Assembly (NCBI GenBank): GCA_002172915.1
Contig: NHBW01000009.1
Coordinates: 28,524 to 92,523, forward strand
DNA length: 64,000 nt
Source: Hyphomonas sp. TMED17
GTDB taxonomy: Bacteria; Pseudomonadota; Alphaproteobacteria; Caulobacterales; Hyphomonadaceae
Reading direction: 5' to 3'
This document shows positions 55,961 to 64,000 of the stretch, one piece after another; the stretch's first letter is position 1; each line of letters begins with the position of its first letter. The translations under genes were made by a program, and so were the position numbers. The notes beneath the pieces are model-generated. The model saw only the letters and a list, made by a program, of their open reading frames with translations, was not told the DNA's origin and searched no databases.

Positions 55961-55988
55961 CTCCGGTCATACCAGCGTGTGACCGGAG
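55961..55988 (+). terminator. Nine-base hairpin after aldehyde dehydrogenase gene
   Basis: CTCCGGTCA and TGACCGGAG pair perfectly around ten bases, 27 bases after the stop, followed by an AT-rich TAATTATG. Confidence 0.6.
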
Positions 55989-56061
55989 TAATTATGTCTG
56001 GCGTCGGTCTTGGCGCTGCAACAGTAAGGATGATTTGGGCCGGAACCAGAGATGAGCCGCG

Positions 56062-56095
56062 TTGATGCCTAATCTGCAGGCAGATTAGGCATCAA
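56062..56095. repeat. 34-bp near-perfect palindrome
   Basis: Two 16-base arms, TTGATGCCTAATCTGC and its exact reverse complement, flank a two-base centre AG. It lies between the convergent aldehyde dehydrogenase and PaaK-like genes, 12 bases from the latter's stop. It could be a bidirectional terminator, but it has no T-run and almost no loop. Confidence 0.85.
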
Positions 56096-56106
56096 TAATG
56101 GCCAGA

Positions 56107-57276
56107 CTAGATTTTTGATATCGAGGCATAGAATTTTCCATTCGCGCCTTTTTCAATTACGTCTTCGCGTGTGAATTTGATTTTCTGCGTGGTGCCAAAT
56201 TCCGCTTTGAAAACGGCCCTGACATTCTTTTTGAACGCGGCATCACTCATAATGTCAGAATTCCTGACATATCTTAGCTCAAAATCACCAATAGCGTTCT
56301 GTATCACCTGATACTGGATCATGCCGTCAATATCACGCAGAGCAACTGACAGGCTGGTAAACGGTACACGCCGGCTATCGGCATGTACAAGTGCGCCTCT
56401 AACTTTTCCGGCCAGACGGCTCAGGGCCGGTGCTTGTATCCGACCGCAAGGGCAGGTGCCTGGAGCGGCGAGGTCGCCGATTTCGTATCTGATGAAAGTG
56501 GAATAGGTGTTGAAATAATCAGTCAGTATTACGCGGCCCAGTTCACCTTCTTTGGCTGCGTTACCGTCCTGATCGAGTATTTCGACGCCGAGCTTCCGAA
56601 AATTGAGGTGGTGAAAGCTGGGTTCATGCGGACACCTGAAGGCGATCATGCCAACTTCCTGCGAACTGTAAGTTGACCAGAGCTGAGCGAGTGGAAACGC
56701 TTGCCGAATAAGCTTTTCCTGGTCTGGCTCCAATACTTCGGCATATAGGCCAAGCCGCTTGATAAAGCTCATATCGAGCCCGTTGTCCAAAGCGTAGCGG
56801 CTGAGATGCTCAGCATTGGTCGGGTAGGTTGTTATACCAATGGCCTGATGGGTTTGATACCGCCTGTGGATATATTCGATCTGTTGATCGATCGGCGTTG
56901 AGATATCGAGACCATCTCCGGATTGAAGCCTACTCTGATGCGGGCTGTGAATAATCTGGGTCACTTTTACAGGTCCGCCGAGCTGTTTGACGAAATTCTC
57001 AGTAACAACGCGCTCTATTTTTTGTTTGTCGGGGCTCCAGGATATGCGGACAGGAATGCCGGTTGAGCCGGATGTACGCGATGTTTCTGGATTTCCATTT
57101 AAAAACACATCATTACGCTCGAGAATGTCGCGCCTCTGCAATAATTCGATTTCAAGATTGTGATTTTTGAGACGGTCAGTGTAGAAGGGGTGATTGTCTC
57201 GTGCCCAGTGCACGATTTTTGAGAAATTTTTACGGGACGATTCATCACCGAGCAGTGTTGGGGGGGCTGTAAACAT
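56107..57276 (-). CDS. Phenylacetate-CoA-ligase-like adenylate-forming protein
   Basis: A 389-residue adenylate-forming enzyme of the PaaK/CapK group. The phosphate loop is SRTSGSTGIPV near residue 70; STYSSQEVGMIAFRC and IRYEIGDLAAPGTCPCGR carry the A5 and A8 regions, the latter with the CxCG motif of PaaK proteins. It should adenylate a carboxylic acid, perhaps to a CoA thioester or, as for CapK-type proteins, an ester; the substrate is unknown. Its start is 26 bases from that of a divergent methyltransferase gene, suggesting the two share a promoter region and a pathway. Confidence 0.82.
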   Translation of the reverse strand: MFTAPPTLLGDESSRKNFSKIVHWARDNHPFYTDRLKNHNLEIELLQRRDILERNDVFLNGNPETSRTSGSTGIPVRISWSPDKQKIERVVTENFVKQLGGPVKVTQIIHSPHQSRLQSGDGLDISTPIDQQIEYIHRRYQTHQAIGITTYPTNAEHLSRYALDNGLDMSFIKRLGLYAEVLEPDQEKLIRQAFPLAQLWSTYSSQEVGMIAFRCPHEPSFHHLNFRKLGVEILDQDGNAAKEGELGRVILTDYFNTYSTFIRYEIGDLAAPGTCPCGRIQAPALSRLAGKVRGALVHADSRRVPFTSLSVALRDIDGMIQYQVIQNAIGDFELRYVRNSDIMSDAAFKKNVRAVFKAEFGTTQKIKFTREDVIEKGANGKFYASISKI

Positions 57277-57302
57277 AATGAAACCTGCCGGTGGGACTAT
57301 TT

Positions 57303-58070
57303 ATGAATAAGAATGACTATATCGATACCTTTAACTTTAGAGGGAAATCGTACAATGCGGCAATGCAATCATTTCCCGGCGCCCGGCGGCTGGAACTTGA
57401 TGCGATCCTTGACCGGCTGAATATGAAAAAAGCTGCTGCGTTTTGCGATGCGCCAGCCGGTGGCGGTTATTTGTCGGAAGGCATTTATGAGAAATTCGGT
57501 AAAGACGTTGCCATAACATGTATCGAGCCTGCGATTGAATTCGGTTCGGATATTCAAGTGATAGCCAATGTTATCAACACCACGATCGACGATATTCCAT
57601 TGCCGGATAATAGCTTTGACGGCTTGGGTAGTCTGGCCGGGCTGCATCATATCCTAAACCGCGCGCCAATTTTCGCTGAATGGGGTCGCCTGATGAGACC
57701 GGGCGGTGTGATTAGTGTTGCGGATGTGCAAGTCGGGTCGCCGGTAGGCAAGTTTCTGAATGAATATGTCGACCGTTATACCCCGCAAGGCCATGATGGC
57801 TATTTCATCGCCCGTGGCGAGTTATCCGATTTGCTATCAGGTATCGGTTGCGAAAATGTCGAGGAAGATCTCGTTGCAGTGCCGTGGCAATTTGCCAAGC
57901 GCGAACATATTGGATCGTTTTGCAAACAGCTTTTCTTCCTGGAGAATATTAGCGCCGAAGACGTAACGGAAGCGATCGATGATTATCTCGGTATAAGCCG
58001 CAATGATGCGACAGGTGGCTGGCAAATGTATTGGGAGCTTTGCTACGCATCCGGGCAATTGCCGCGCTAG
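57303..58070 (+). CDS. Class I SAM-dependent methyltransferase
   Basis: A 255-residue Rossmann-fold methyltransferase. Motif I is CDAPAGGGYLSEGI, slightly unusual with two extra small residues; motif II/III regions are ITCIEPAIEF and DNSFDGLGSLAGLHHI, and RLMRPGGVISVADVQ matches the post-III strand of methyltransferase domains such as UbiE. No substrate can be inferred beyond a possible link to the divergently transcribed PaaK-like protein. ATG 57303 is used; GTG 57291 adds four residues. Confidence 0.85.
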   Translation: MNKNDYIDTFNFRGKSYNAAMQSFPGARRLELDAILDRLNMKKAAAFCDAPAGGGYLSEGIYEKFGKDVAITCIEPAIEFGSDIQVIANVINTTIDDIPLPDNSFDGLGSLAGLHHILNRAPIFAEWGRLMRPGGVISVADVQVGSPVGKFLNEYVDRYTPQGHDGYFIARGELSDLLSGIGCENVEEDLVAVPWQFAKREHIGSFCKQLFFLENISAEDVTEAIDDYLGISRNDATGGWQMYWELCYASGQLPR

Positions 58071-58169
58071 AGCACGCCCTATTGGCTGCCTTATTAGGCT
58101 TTTTCGGGCGAGAATGCGACCGCGCCGGTTAGGATCGCATTGCGTTTAAGCAAAAGGGCCGCCGGCAGG

Positions 58170-59435
58170 TTACATTGTCCCCCGGATGGCATCCCATTCG
58201 TCTGACAAATGGTTGTGGAATTCGGGAGCGGCGATATTGATCAGTGCCGTCGCACGCTCGTCTATGCTCTTATATTTCAGATTTGCGATGCCGAATTCGG
58301 TTATGACTGTGTCGGCATCCGCTCGGCTAATGGTCGCTATATTTGTATTCAAACGCGGTATTATTCGGCTTACCTCCCCTTTTTGTGTTGTCGCCGACAG
58401 CGCAATTATTGAGCGTCCGGCAGGCGCATGTGCGGCCCCCCGCATGAAATCTGATAGCCCGCCGGTCCCGGATATTTGTTGTCCATTGATGAATTCGGCG
58501 TTGGCCTGACCAAACAGGTCTATTTCAACGGCAGAATTAATAGCCCGAAGATTCGGGAGCGCGGAAAGCGTCCTGAAGCCATGTGTGTATGGAACTGATC
58601 TGAATTGAAACCGGTCATCGCTAGACACGCGGTGATAAAGCTGCTGGCTGCCAAGAGCGACGCCGGTGACAACAGATCCGCGGTCGGCGCTGATCGATCC
58701 GGCATCAAGCAGATTGAGCAATGGATCCGAAACCATGCCGCTATGTATCCTCAGTTTTCGATGGGAATATAATTGCGCGAGAACGGCCTGCTGAACATTC
58801 CCAAGACCGAATTGCAGCGTGTCACCATTTGAAATTTGGCCGGCTATGTGCACTGCGATGTCGCGCAGGGCCGGCGATAATGCTGCCGTCTGTAATTCGA
58901 TCAGAGGCGTGGCGGTTTCTGCGGTGATCGCAAATCGGGATAATGGAAAGCTAGGCGCATCTACTGGCCGCGGCATATTATGATTGATCAGTCCGAAAAC
59001 CGGTATGTCGGGGCGGTTCAGGATAGCCTCGGAAAAGTCGACTGAAACGCCAAGACTGAGCTGGCCGTCAGCGTCGGGCGGGCTGACCATAATGATCGCG
59101 CCGTCAATCGGGGTTTGCTGCAGCCATGACCAGGCGCGCGTATAGGACAGTGGCAAAAGCGCGGCTTTTCCAGCATCAAACGAGGTGCGGAATGCATCCG
59201 ACATGAAAATTGTCTCCATGCTCGCATCAGGCGCCAGTGAGGCCCAGTCGACAGTATTAATACCGGGTATCCACGCACCAAGAAAGGTAATGTGCCGAGC
59301 CAGGTCCGGCTTTGTCCTGAACGCATCGGCGATGATCCTTGGCTCGCCACTGCCACCTGCAACATACAGTCTGGGCCCAGGTGAAAGCATGTTCCGGAAC
59401 GTTGTTAGAGCTTGTAAAGGGGTGAGATCGGACAT
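58170..59435 (-). CDS. Acetyl-CoA hydrolase/transferase family protein
   Basis: A 421-residue CoA transferase of the 4-hydroxybutyrate/acetyl-CoA group. N-terminal domain: LYVAGGSGEPRIIADAF and a MVSPPDADGQLSLGVSVDF segment. C-terminal domain: LQFGLGNVQQAVLAQL, HSGMVSDP, and the catalytic glutamate in AINSAVEIDLFGQANAEF, then GTGGLSDF and VVTEFG-like (VITEFGIANLKYKS) tail. It moves CoA between acyl groups, probably in short-chain acid metabolism. It reads opposite to the methyltransferase and the SDR on either side. Confidence 0.92.
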   Translation of the reverse strand: MSDLTPLQALTTFRNMLSPGPRLYVAGGSGEPRIIADAFRTKPDLARHITFLGAWIPGINTVDWASLAPDASMETIFMSDAFRTSFDAGKAALLPLSYTRAWSWLQQTPIDGAIIMVSPPDADGQLSLGVSVDFSEAILNRPDIPVFGLINHNMPRPVDAPSFPLSRFAITAETATPLIELQTAALSPALRDIAVHIAGQISNGDTLQFGLGNVQQAVLAQLYSHRKLRIHSGMVSDPLLNLLDAGSISADRGSVVTGVALGSQQLYHRVSSDDRFQFRSVPYTHGFRTLSALPNLRAINSAVEIDLFGQANAEFINGQQISGTGGLSDFMRGAAHAPAGRSIIALSATTQKGEVSRIIPRLNTNIATISRADADTVITEFGIANLKYKSIDERATALINIAAPEFHNHLSDEWDAIRGTM

Positions 59436-59665
59436 TCAAAATTACCATGCTGACGAATACAGGAGCAAAACAGCTGAATTTATGCCTGTGGGCATGCAAA
59501 AAGTAAAAGCCCGCATGTGTAAGCGGGGGCTGTTTGGTTGGACAGGCGCGAGCACGAGATCTGTAACGCATAGAACCCGCCAATTATATCGGGAAAGTTT
59601 GTTACCGTGTCGTGACTTCAGTCTGCTAGGCTACAAAAAAAAGCATAAAGATTGGGAAGCGTGAA

Positions 59666-60517
59666 ATGAGAGATCTAGAAGGTAAAGTCGCATTTGTTAC
59701 CGGTGCGGCGTCTGGTATTGGCTACGGGATTGCGACGGCATTGGCGCAGGCCGGAGTAAAAGTCATGATGTGTGATATTGAACGCGACGCGCTCGACAAA
59801 GCGGTCAGCGCCCTTCGCAAGACTAATGCGGATGTTGATGGCGTGATCGCTGATGTGTCACTTAGAGATCAGATGAAGGCGGCTGCCGGTGCAACGATTG
59901 ATCGATTTGGTAAGGTTCACATTCTCGTAAATAATGCCGGTGTCGGCGGTGGCGACAGTTATGACCATTGGAGCCAGAGTGGATGGGACTGGACGATGGC
60001 GGTCAATGTCATGGGTGTCGTTTATGGAGTCGAAATTTTTGGTCCTCTGATTGAATCTCATGGTGAGGGTGGACAGATTGTGTCGACGGCTTCTGTCGCC
60101 GGTCTCATGGCAACAGGAAGCGCACCATATTTCGCATCTAAATATAGTGTGGTTGCGCTTTCTGAGGGGCTACGCGTGGAGCTCGCGCCGCGCGGAATTG
60201 GCGTCTCAGTCTTGTGTCCTGGTATTATAAAAACCCGGATACTCGAATCAGGGCGTAACCTTCCTAGCCGGTTCGGTCCGCGTGTTGACGAATTATTTGA
60301 TCCCGGCGATCGCGATCCGGGACAGGCGGCCGCCTTCCGTGCGCGGGTCGATATGGGGATTGACCCGCTCTATGTCGGCGACTTGGTCCGGGAGGGGATC
60401 GAGGAGAACTGGGACTATATCCTTACCGATATGGAGTTTGAACCGATTATTAAAGCACGATTTGACGCAGTAATGGCGGCCTATGAGCGGATCCGTGACC
60501 GCGAGCCGCGTCGCTAG
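59666..60517 (+). CDS. Short-chain dehydrogenase/reductase
   Basis: A 283-residue classical SDR. Complete motifs: VTGAASGIGYGIA (TGxxxGxG cofactor loop), D at CDIER suggesting NAD(H), NNAGVGGG, the active-site Ser in VSTASVAG and YFASKYSVVALSEGLR with YxxxK. It is an alcohol/ketone oxidoreductase of unknown substrate and, unlike the SDR at 36904, has all catalytic residues. GGAAG lies about 8 bases before the ATG. First of a same-strand run (SDR, MDR, DUF2855, DJ-1-like). Confidence 0.94.
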   Translation: MRDLEGKVAFVTGAASGIGYGIATALAQAGVKVMMCDIERDALDKAVSALRKTNADVDGVIADVSLRDQMKAAAGATIDRFGKVHILVNNAGVGGGDSYDHWSQSGWDWTMAVNVMGVVYGVEIFGPLIESHGEGGQIVSTASVAGLMATGSAPYFASKYSVVALSEGLRVELAPRGIGVSVLCPGIIKTRILESGRNLPSRFGPRVDELFDPGDRDPGQAAAFRARVDMGIDPLYVGDLVREGIEENWDYILTDMEFEPIIKARFDAVMAAYERIRDREPRR

Positions 60518-60828
60518 CGAGGTCGGTTGCCGGGCAGGTATCCGGTTACATTTAATGTCAGCCGGAGCGGTCAGTAAGAAGGCAGCTCGATGCTTTTGGC
60601 GACGATGCGGGTACAGCTTATCCCGACCTCGGGAAGCAAGGGCGAACTTGCAAGTCCGAACGCCGAGCCCGACCTGGTTTGCATGGGTCGCGTTGCTTTG
60701 CTTTTGCAGCCAACGCCAATGCATTCGCGGAAATTGCTCTGTTACGTTCGATTCCACTTGCCTTGGCTAAACATGAAATATAATGGCATTAAACATGTCA
60801 AAAAATAATCATGGCGGGAGCAATAATC
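60518..60828. other. Intergenic region between SDR and MDR genes
   Basis: About 310 bases. Overlapping short openings on both strands have no ribosome binding sites and no family features; I call no gene. Confidence 0.5.
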
Positions 60829-61821
60829 ATGCCACGACAGATTCGCATGAGCCAATTTCCTGAAGCGCGGCCGCCGCGCGAGGTGTGGCAGTTTAACGAG
60901 GATGGCGTTTCTGAACCTCGGGATGGCGAAGTCAGCGTCCGTATTGACTGGCTATCTGTTGATCCGGGGATGAGTGGATGGATTACGGATAAACCGAATT
61001 ACATGCGGCCGGTCCAACCCGGCGAGGTAATGCGCGCATTCGAGGTTGGAGAAGTTGTTGAAAGCCGATCGCCTCATTTCGATCGAGGCGACTGGGTGAC
61101 AGGATTTCTCGGTTTGCAAACACATGGTGTGTATCGCGATCGACTATTACGGAAAATAGACCCGCAACTGGCGCCGCCACAAATCTTTTTGTCCGGGCTC
61201 GGTATGACCGGTTATACCGCCTATTTTGGCATGATAGATATTGGCCGTCCGGCCAGCGGTGAGACAATCGTCGTTTCGGCAGCGTCGGGTGCGGTTGGCA
61301 GCGTTGCTGTCCAGCTTGCGAAACAGGCCGGAGGGCGGGTTATTGGTATCGCCGGCGGCGAAGAGAAGTGTTCCTATTTGCGGGACGTGCTGCAGCTTGA
61401 CGGCGTTATTGATTACAAATCCGGGCAGCTTGCTGACCAGGTCGAGGCACTGACACCTGACGGTGTCGATCTTTATTATGACAATGTTGGTGGTGATATT
61501 CTTGATCTGTTGCTGACCCGCATGAATTATAAAGGCCGCATTGTGGTGTGTGGAGCGATTTCGCAATATTCGGAAACGACACCGACAAAAGGGCCACAAA
61601 ACCTGTTGCGTCTGGTTACTCATAGTCTCGCAATGCGGGGCTTCACGATGAAAGATTACATTTCCCGGATCCCGGAGGCGGTCGACGTATTGAGCCGTGG
61701 CTGGGAGGAGGGCTCGCTGGTTTTCAGAGAGCATATACTCGACGGGCTGGATAATTTTCCGGAGGCTTATGAAATGCTGTTTGATGGCCGCAATAATGGT
61801 AAGCTTCTCATCAAGGTTTGA
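60829..61821 (+). CDS. Medium-chain NADP-dependent oxidoreductase (MDR, CurA-like)
   Basis: A 330-residue zinc-free MDR protein (PTGR/CurA group). Signatures: DPGMSGWI and an N-terminal GroES-like domain; GMTGYTAYFGMIDIGRP; the NADP loop VSAASGAVGSVAVQLAKQAGGRVIG; YYDNVGGDILD and the late CGAISQYSETTP typical of prostaglandin-reductase-like enzymes. They reduce enones and quinones with NADPH. ATG 60829 has GGGAG nine bases upstream; ATG 60811 adds six residues. Confidence 0.92.
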   Translation: MPRQIRMSQFPEARPPREVWQFNEDGVSEPRDGEVSVRIDWLSVDPGMSGWITDKPNYMRPVQPGEVMRAFEVGEVVESRSPHFDRGDWVTGFLGLQTHGVYRDRLLRKIDPQLAPPQIFLSGLGMTGYTAYFGMIDIGRPASGETIVVSAASGAVGSVAVQLAKQAGGRVIGIAGGEEKCSYLRDVLQLDGVIDYKSGQLADQVEALTPDGVDLYYDNVGGDILDLLLTRMNYKGRIVVCGAISQYSETTPTKGPQNLLRLVTHSLAMRGFTMKDYISRIPEAVDVLSRGWEEGSLVFREHILDGLDNFPEAYEMLFDGRNNGKLLIKV

Positions 61822-61869
61822 ATTGGATAATTAAATCGCGCGACTTAGGCGCTGTGTTTGGAGGAAAGA

Positions 61870-62961
61870 ATGGCGGCTGTAACGGAAGTCTGGGTTAATC
61901 GAAAAGATTACCGCGAAACTAAAATTGTAAATGTGGATCGCCGCGAGCTCGAGGCCGGAGAGATCCGGGTTGCCATTGATAAGTACGGTTTGACCGCAAA
62001 CAATGTTAGTTACGCCGTTAGCGGTGATATGATCGGTTACTGGAAATTTTACCCTGCGGCGGATCATTGGGGAAAAGTTCCGGTCTGGGGCATGGCTGAT
62101 GTAGTTGAATCAAACTCCGACAGTATTGCGGTTGGCGAAAGGCTGTGGGGGTTTTTTCCGATGGCCAGCGAGACTATTCTGAAAGTCGGTAAAGTCAGCG
62201 ATGATGCTTTCATGGATGCAACCCCGCACCGGCTGGAGCTGCCGGCGCTTTATAATAATTACCGGCGGTCTGTTGGCGAGCCGGATTATCTAAAATCGCT
62301 CGAGGTCGAACGCTGTCTGCTGTTTCCGTTGTTTTTGACGTCGTTTGTTCTGTACGACTATTTGAAGGACAATGACTATTTCGGCGCCGATCAGGTCGTG
62401 ATCGGTTCGGTATCATCAAAAACTGGCTTCGGTCTCGCCTATTTCCTGCATCAGGATAAGCAGGACGGCAAGCAGGTGGTGGGTCTGACATCCGCCGCTA
62501 ACGCTGCGTTTGTTAAGCAGCTCGACTGTTGCCATCAAGTGGTTGAATACGGGCGTGAGGCGGATATCTCGAGCGCTCATAAAACCGCTTATGTCGATAT
62601 GTCGGGCAATCGCTCTCTGACCGAAACTTTACATCATCAGTTCGGTGACAACATGATTGAAAGTTGCATGGTTGGTGTGACCCATTGGGAGCAGCGCGGG
62701 GCGGTCTCTGCGCTTCCGGGTGCAACGCCGGCCTTCTTCTTTGCGCCGGGGCAGATCGCAAAGCGCGATAAGGAATGGGGGCCGGGCAAATTCTTTGAAA
62801 AAGCAAGCGAGGCCAGCGCCGGTATCGCCGAAAAGATCTCAAAGGATGTCACTATCGAGCATGTTAAAGGTGCCGAAGCCGCAGCGAATATCTGGGTCTC
62901 TATGCTGAATAATGAGGTAGCTCCGAGCCGGGGTATAATGGTGTCGGTCGGGGGCGCTTGA
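61870..62961 (+). CDS. DUF2855 family protein
   Basis: A 363-residue protein of the DUF2855 family, distantly related to MDR dehydrogenases. Conserved stretches visible: YGLTANNVSYAVSGDMIGYWKFYPA, WGMADVVES, GERLWGFFPMA, FLTSFVLYDYLKDNDYFGADQVVIGSVSSKTGFGLAYFL (truncated MDR Rossmann-like) and ESCMVGVTHWE. The GxGxxG loop is not intact, so NADP binding is unclear. Located directly after the CurA-like MDR gene and with GGAGG six bases before ATG 61870, it is likely in the same operon. Confidence 0.9.
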   Translation: MAAVTEVWVNRKDYRETKIVNVDRRELEAGEIRVAIDKYGLTANNVSYAVSGDMIGYWKFYPAADHWGKVPVWGMADVVESNSDSIAVGERLWGFFPMASETILKVGKVSDDAFMDATPHRLELPALYNNYRRSVGEPDYLKSLEVERCLLFPLFLTSFVLYDYLKDNDYFGADQVVIGSVSSKTGFGLAYFLHQDKQDGKQVVGLTSAANAAFVKQLDCCHQVVEYGREADISSAHKTAYVDMSGNRSLTETLHHQFGDNMIESCMVGVTHWEQRGAVSALPGATPAFFFAPGQIAKRDKEWGPGKFFEKASEASAGIAEKISKDVTIEHVKGAEAAANIWVSMLNNEVAPSRGIMVSVGGA

Positions 62962-63076
62962 GTGTTATCTGGGCGGCATTATCGTAAAAGCTCGGCCGGG
63001 CCGGGATCGCGTTTATTAGCAGCGAGAAGTCGACTGAAAATTTGCAGTGAATGAGTTTAATAGAGGGTTTTTTTAA

Positions 63077-63910
63077 ATGGCTTTTCTTAAATATGCGCTA
63101 TTCGGCTTTGTCACACTCGCTTTATCGGTTTGGATTGGCCTGCCGTATTTGCTGACCGGACTGGGTTTGCATCCGCATTATGATGTTCCGGAGATTGATT
63201 TATCCGGCAAGCGGGCACTGATCGTTACAACCAGTCAGGATACATTAGGTGAGGGCGGTAAGGCGACTGGTGTTTTCGCGTCAGAGATGACGGCACCATA
63301 TTATGTCTTCGCCGATTCCGGTATGGATGTTGATATTGCGAGTATTCAAGGGGGACAAATACCAATTGAACCCGGCTCGCTTGGGTGGCCGATCGCGTCG
63401 GATGCGGACAAGCGGTATTTGAAAGATCCGCTATTTCAGGAAAAGGTTGCGAATTCGATCCCGATCGAAGCCGTCGACAGTGCTGCTTATAATATTGTCT
63501 TTCTCGCAGGAGGCTGGGGCGCTGCCTATGATTTCGCGCAGTCAGCGGCGCTTGGTGATGTTGTCGGCGAAGCCTATCAGAGCGAAGCGGTTGTCGGCGG
63601 TGTCTGTCATGGCCCTCTCGGCCTGCTGCAGGCAAAAACCGAGTCTGGTGCGCTTCTGGTGGCTGACCGGCGGGTTTCTGCAGTGACTGACAAGCAGGTT
63701 GAGGAGCTTGGTATCACCCATACGCCGATGCACCCAGAACGCGATCTTAGAGCTGCCGGAGTGGTTTTTGAGGCAGAAACGGCATTCCGGGATTTGTTTG
63801 CAACTCATGTTGTCGTCGATGGACGGATTGTCACCGGCCAGAACCAAAATAGCGGGACAGAAACCGCTGTTAAAATGATGCAGGTCGTATTGGCGGAGAA
63901 CAGCCAGTAA
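63077..63910 (+). CDS. Membrane-anchored DJ-1/PfpI family protein
   Basis: A 277-residue protein with an N-terminal membrane segment (about 5-27, FGFVTLALSVWIGLPYLLTGL) followed by a class I glutamine-amidotransferase-like domain. The nucleophile elbow is GGVCHGP with C177 and H178, and FASEMTAPY holds the conserved glutamate of the Hsp31 subgroup (E70). Such proteins are chaperones, glyoxalases or deglycases. The membrane anchor is unusual and would put the domain on the periplasmic side if N-in. AGAGGG lies nine bases before the ATG. Confidence 0.85.
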   Translation: MAFLKYALFGFVTLALSVWIGLPYLLTGLGLHPHYDVPEIDLSGKRALIVTTSQDTLGEGGKATGVFASEMTAPYYVFADSGMDVDIASIQGGQIPIEPGSLGWPIASDADKRYLKDPLFQEKVANSIPIEAVDSAAYNIVFLAGGWGAAYDFAQSAALGDVVGEAYQSEAVVGGVCHGPLGLLQAKTESGALLVADRRVSAVTDKQVEELGITHTPMHPERDLRAAGVVFEAETAFRDLFATHVVVDGRIVTGQNQNSGTETAVKMMQVVLAENSQ

Positions 63911-63946
63911 ATTTCTGCTGAAGCGACTTGACGAGAGTGATGATTG

Positions 63947-63976
63947 GGGCTGGTGCTTGCGCATCAGCCCTTTTTG
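63947..63976 (+). terminator. Intrinsic terminator of the DJ-1-like gene
   Basis: GGGCTGGTGC and GCATCAGCCC pair over ten bases with one G-T pair around a TTGC loop, immediately followed by five T. It ends the SDR-to-DJ-1 run 37 bases after the stop. Confidence 0.92.
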
Positions 63977-64000
63977 TCGGGTAAATCAACCGGATACGAT

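Overview
The window looks like a chromosomal segment of an alphaproteobacterium, roughly 50-55% GC by eye. The evidence is the gene order (end of prfB; bactofilin and M23 peptidase; Bcp; a YhdP/AsmA-like giant; tyrS; anmK; metG; xseA next to purD), the zinc-finger MetG and the many fatty-acid and CoA genes. An affinity to Hyphomonadaceae or Parvularculales-like marine groups is a guess. I see no prophage, insertion sequence, CRISPR array or rRNA.

Layout. 1-11 kb is housekeeping: prfB (partial), bactofilin-M23 operon, peroxiredoxin, YhdP-like protein, tyrS, anmK, metG and a DUF1761 membrane protein, packed so tightly that two convergent pairs share palindromic stop codons. 11.3 kb carries tRNA-Thr(UGU). 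12.7-16.6 kb is a trehalose operon (otsA-otsB-GH15). 17-20.3 kb holds a lipoprotein ADP-ribosylglycohydrolase and a wrecked putP. 20.7-24.5 kb holds a secreted protein of 12 octapeptide repeats followed by a 1064-residue nitric oxide synthase. 24.9-44.5 kb is accessory: a fucosyltransferase-like protein, serine hydrolases, GST, small membrane proteins, a PqqB-like hydrolase, an exonuclease-fold protein, SDR/GFA, a fatty-acid hydroxylase with an interrupted LysR regulator beside it, and an Nramp-like transporter. 45-50 kb has a peroxiredoxin, xseA, purD, an ACT protein and a phosphotransferase. 50-63.9 kb is metabolic: a second fatty-acid hydroxylase coupled to a Clp-fold protein, a TPP enzyme plus aldehyde dehydrogenase, a divergent PaaK-like/methyltransferase pair, a CoA-transferase, SDR, MDR, DUF2855 and DJ-1/PfpI proteins.

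The standout is the nitric oxide synthase at 21341-24535. It fuses, in order, a cyclic-nucleotide-binding domain with an intact phosphate-binding cassette, a degenerate second copy, an unrecognised region, a BFD-type [2Fe-2S] domain, an FAD/NAD(P)H ferredoxin-reductase module and a complete NOS oxygenase domain. It should be a self-sufficient bacterial NOS, comparable in reductase order to the Sorangium cellulosum enzyme, with a built-in second-messenger sensor. The repeat protein immediately upstream has cysteines exactly every 24 residues and may be co-regulated.

Two genes are broken (putP by a nonsense codon and at least one frameshift; a LysR gene by an in-frame TAG). Many 'first' start codons are replaced here by internal ones that have a better ribosome binding site; these choices are stated per gene.
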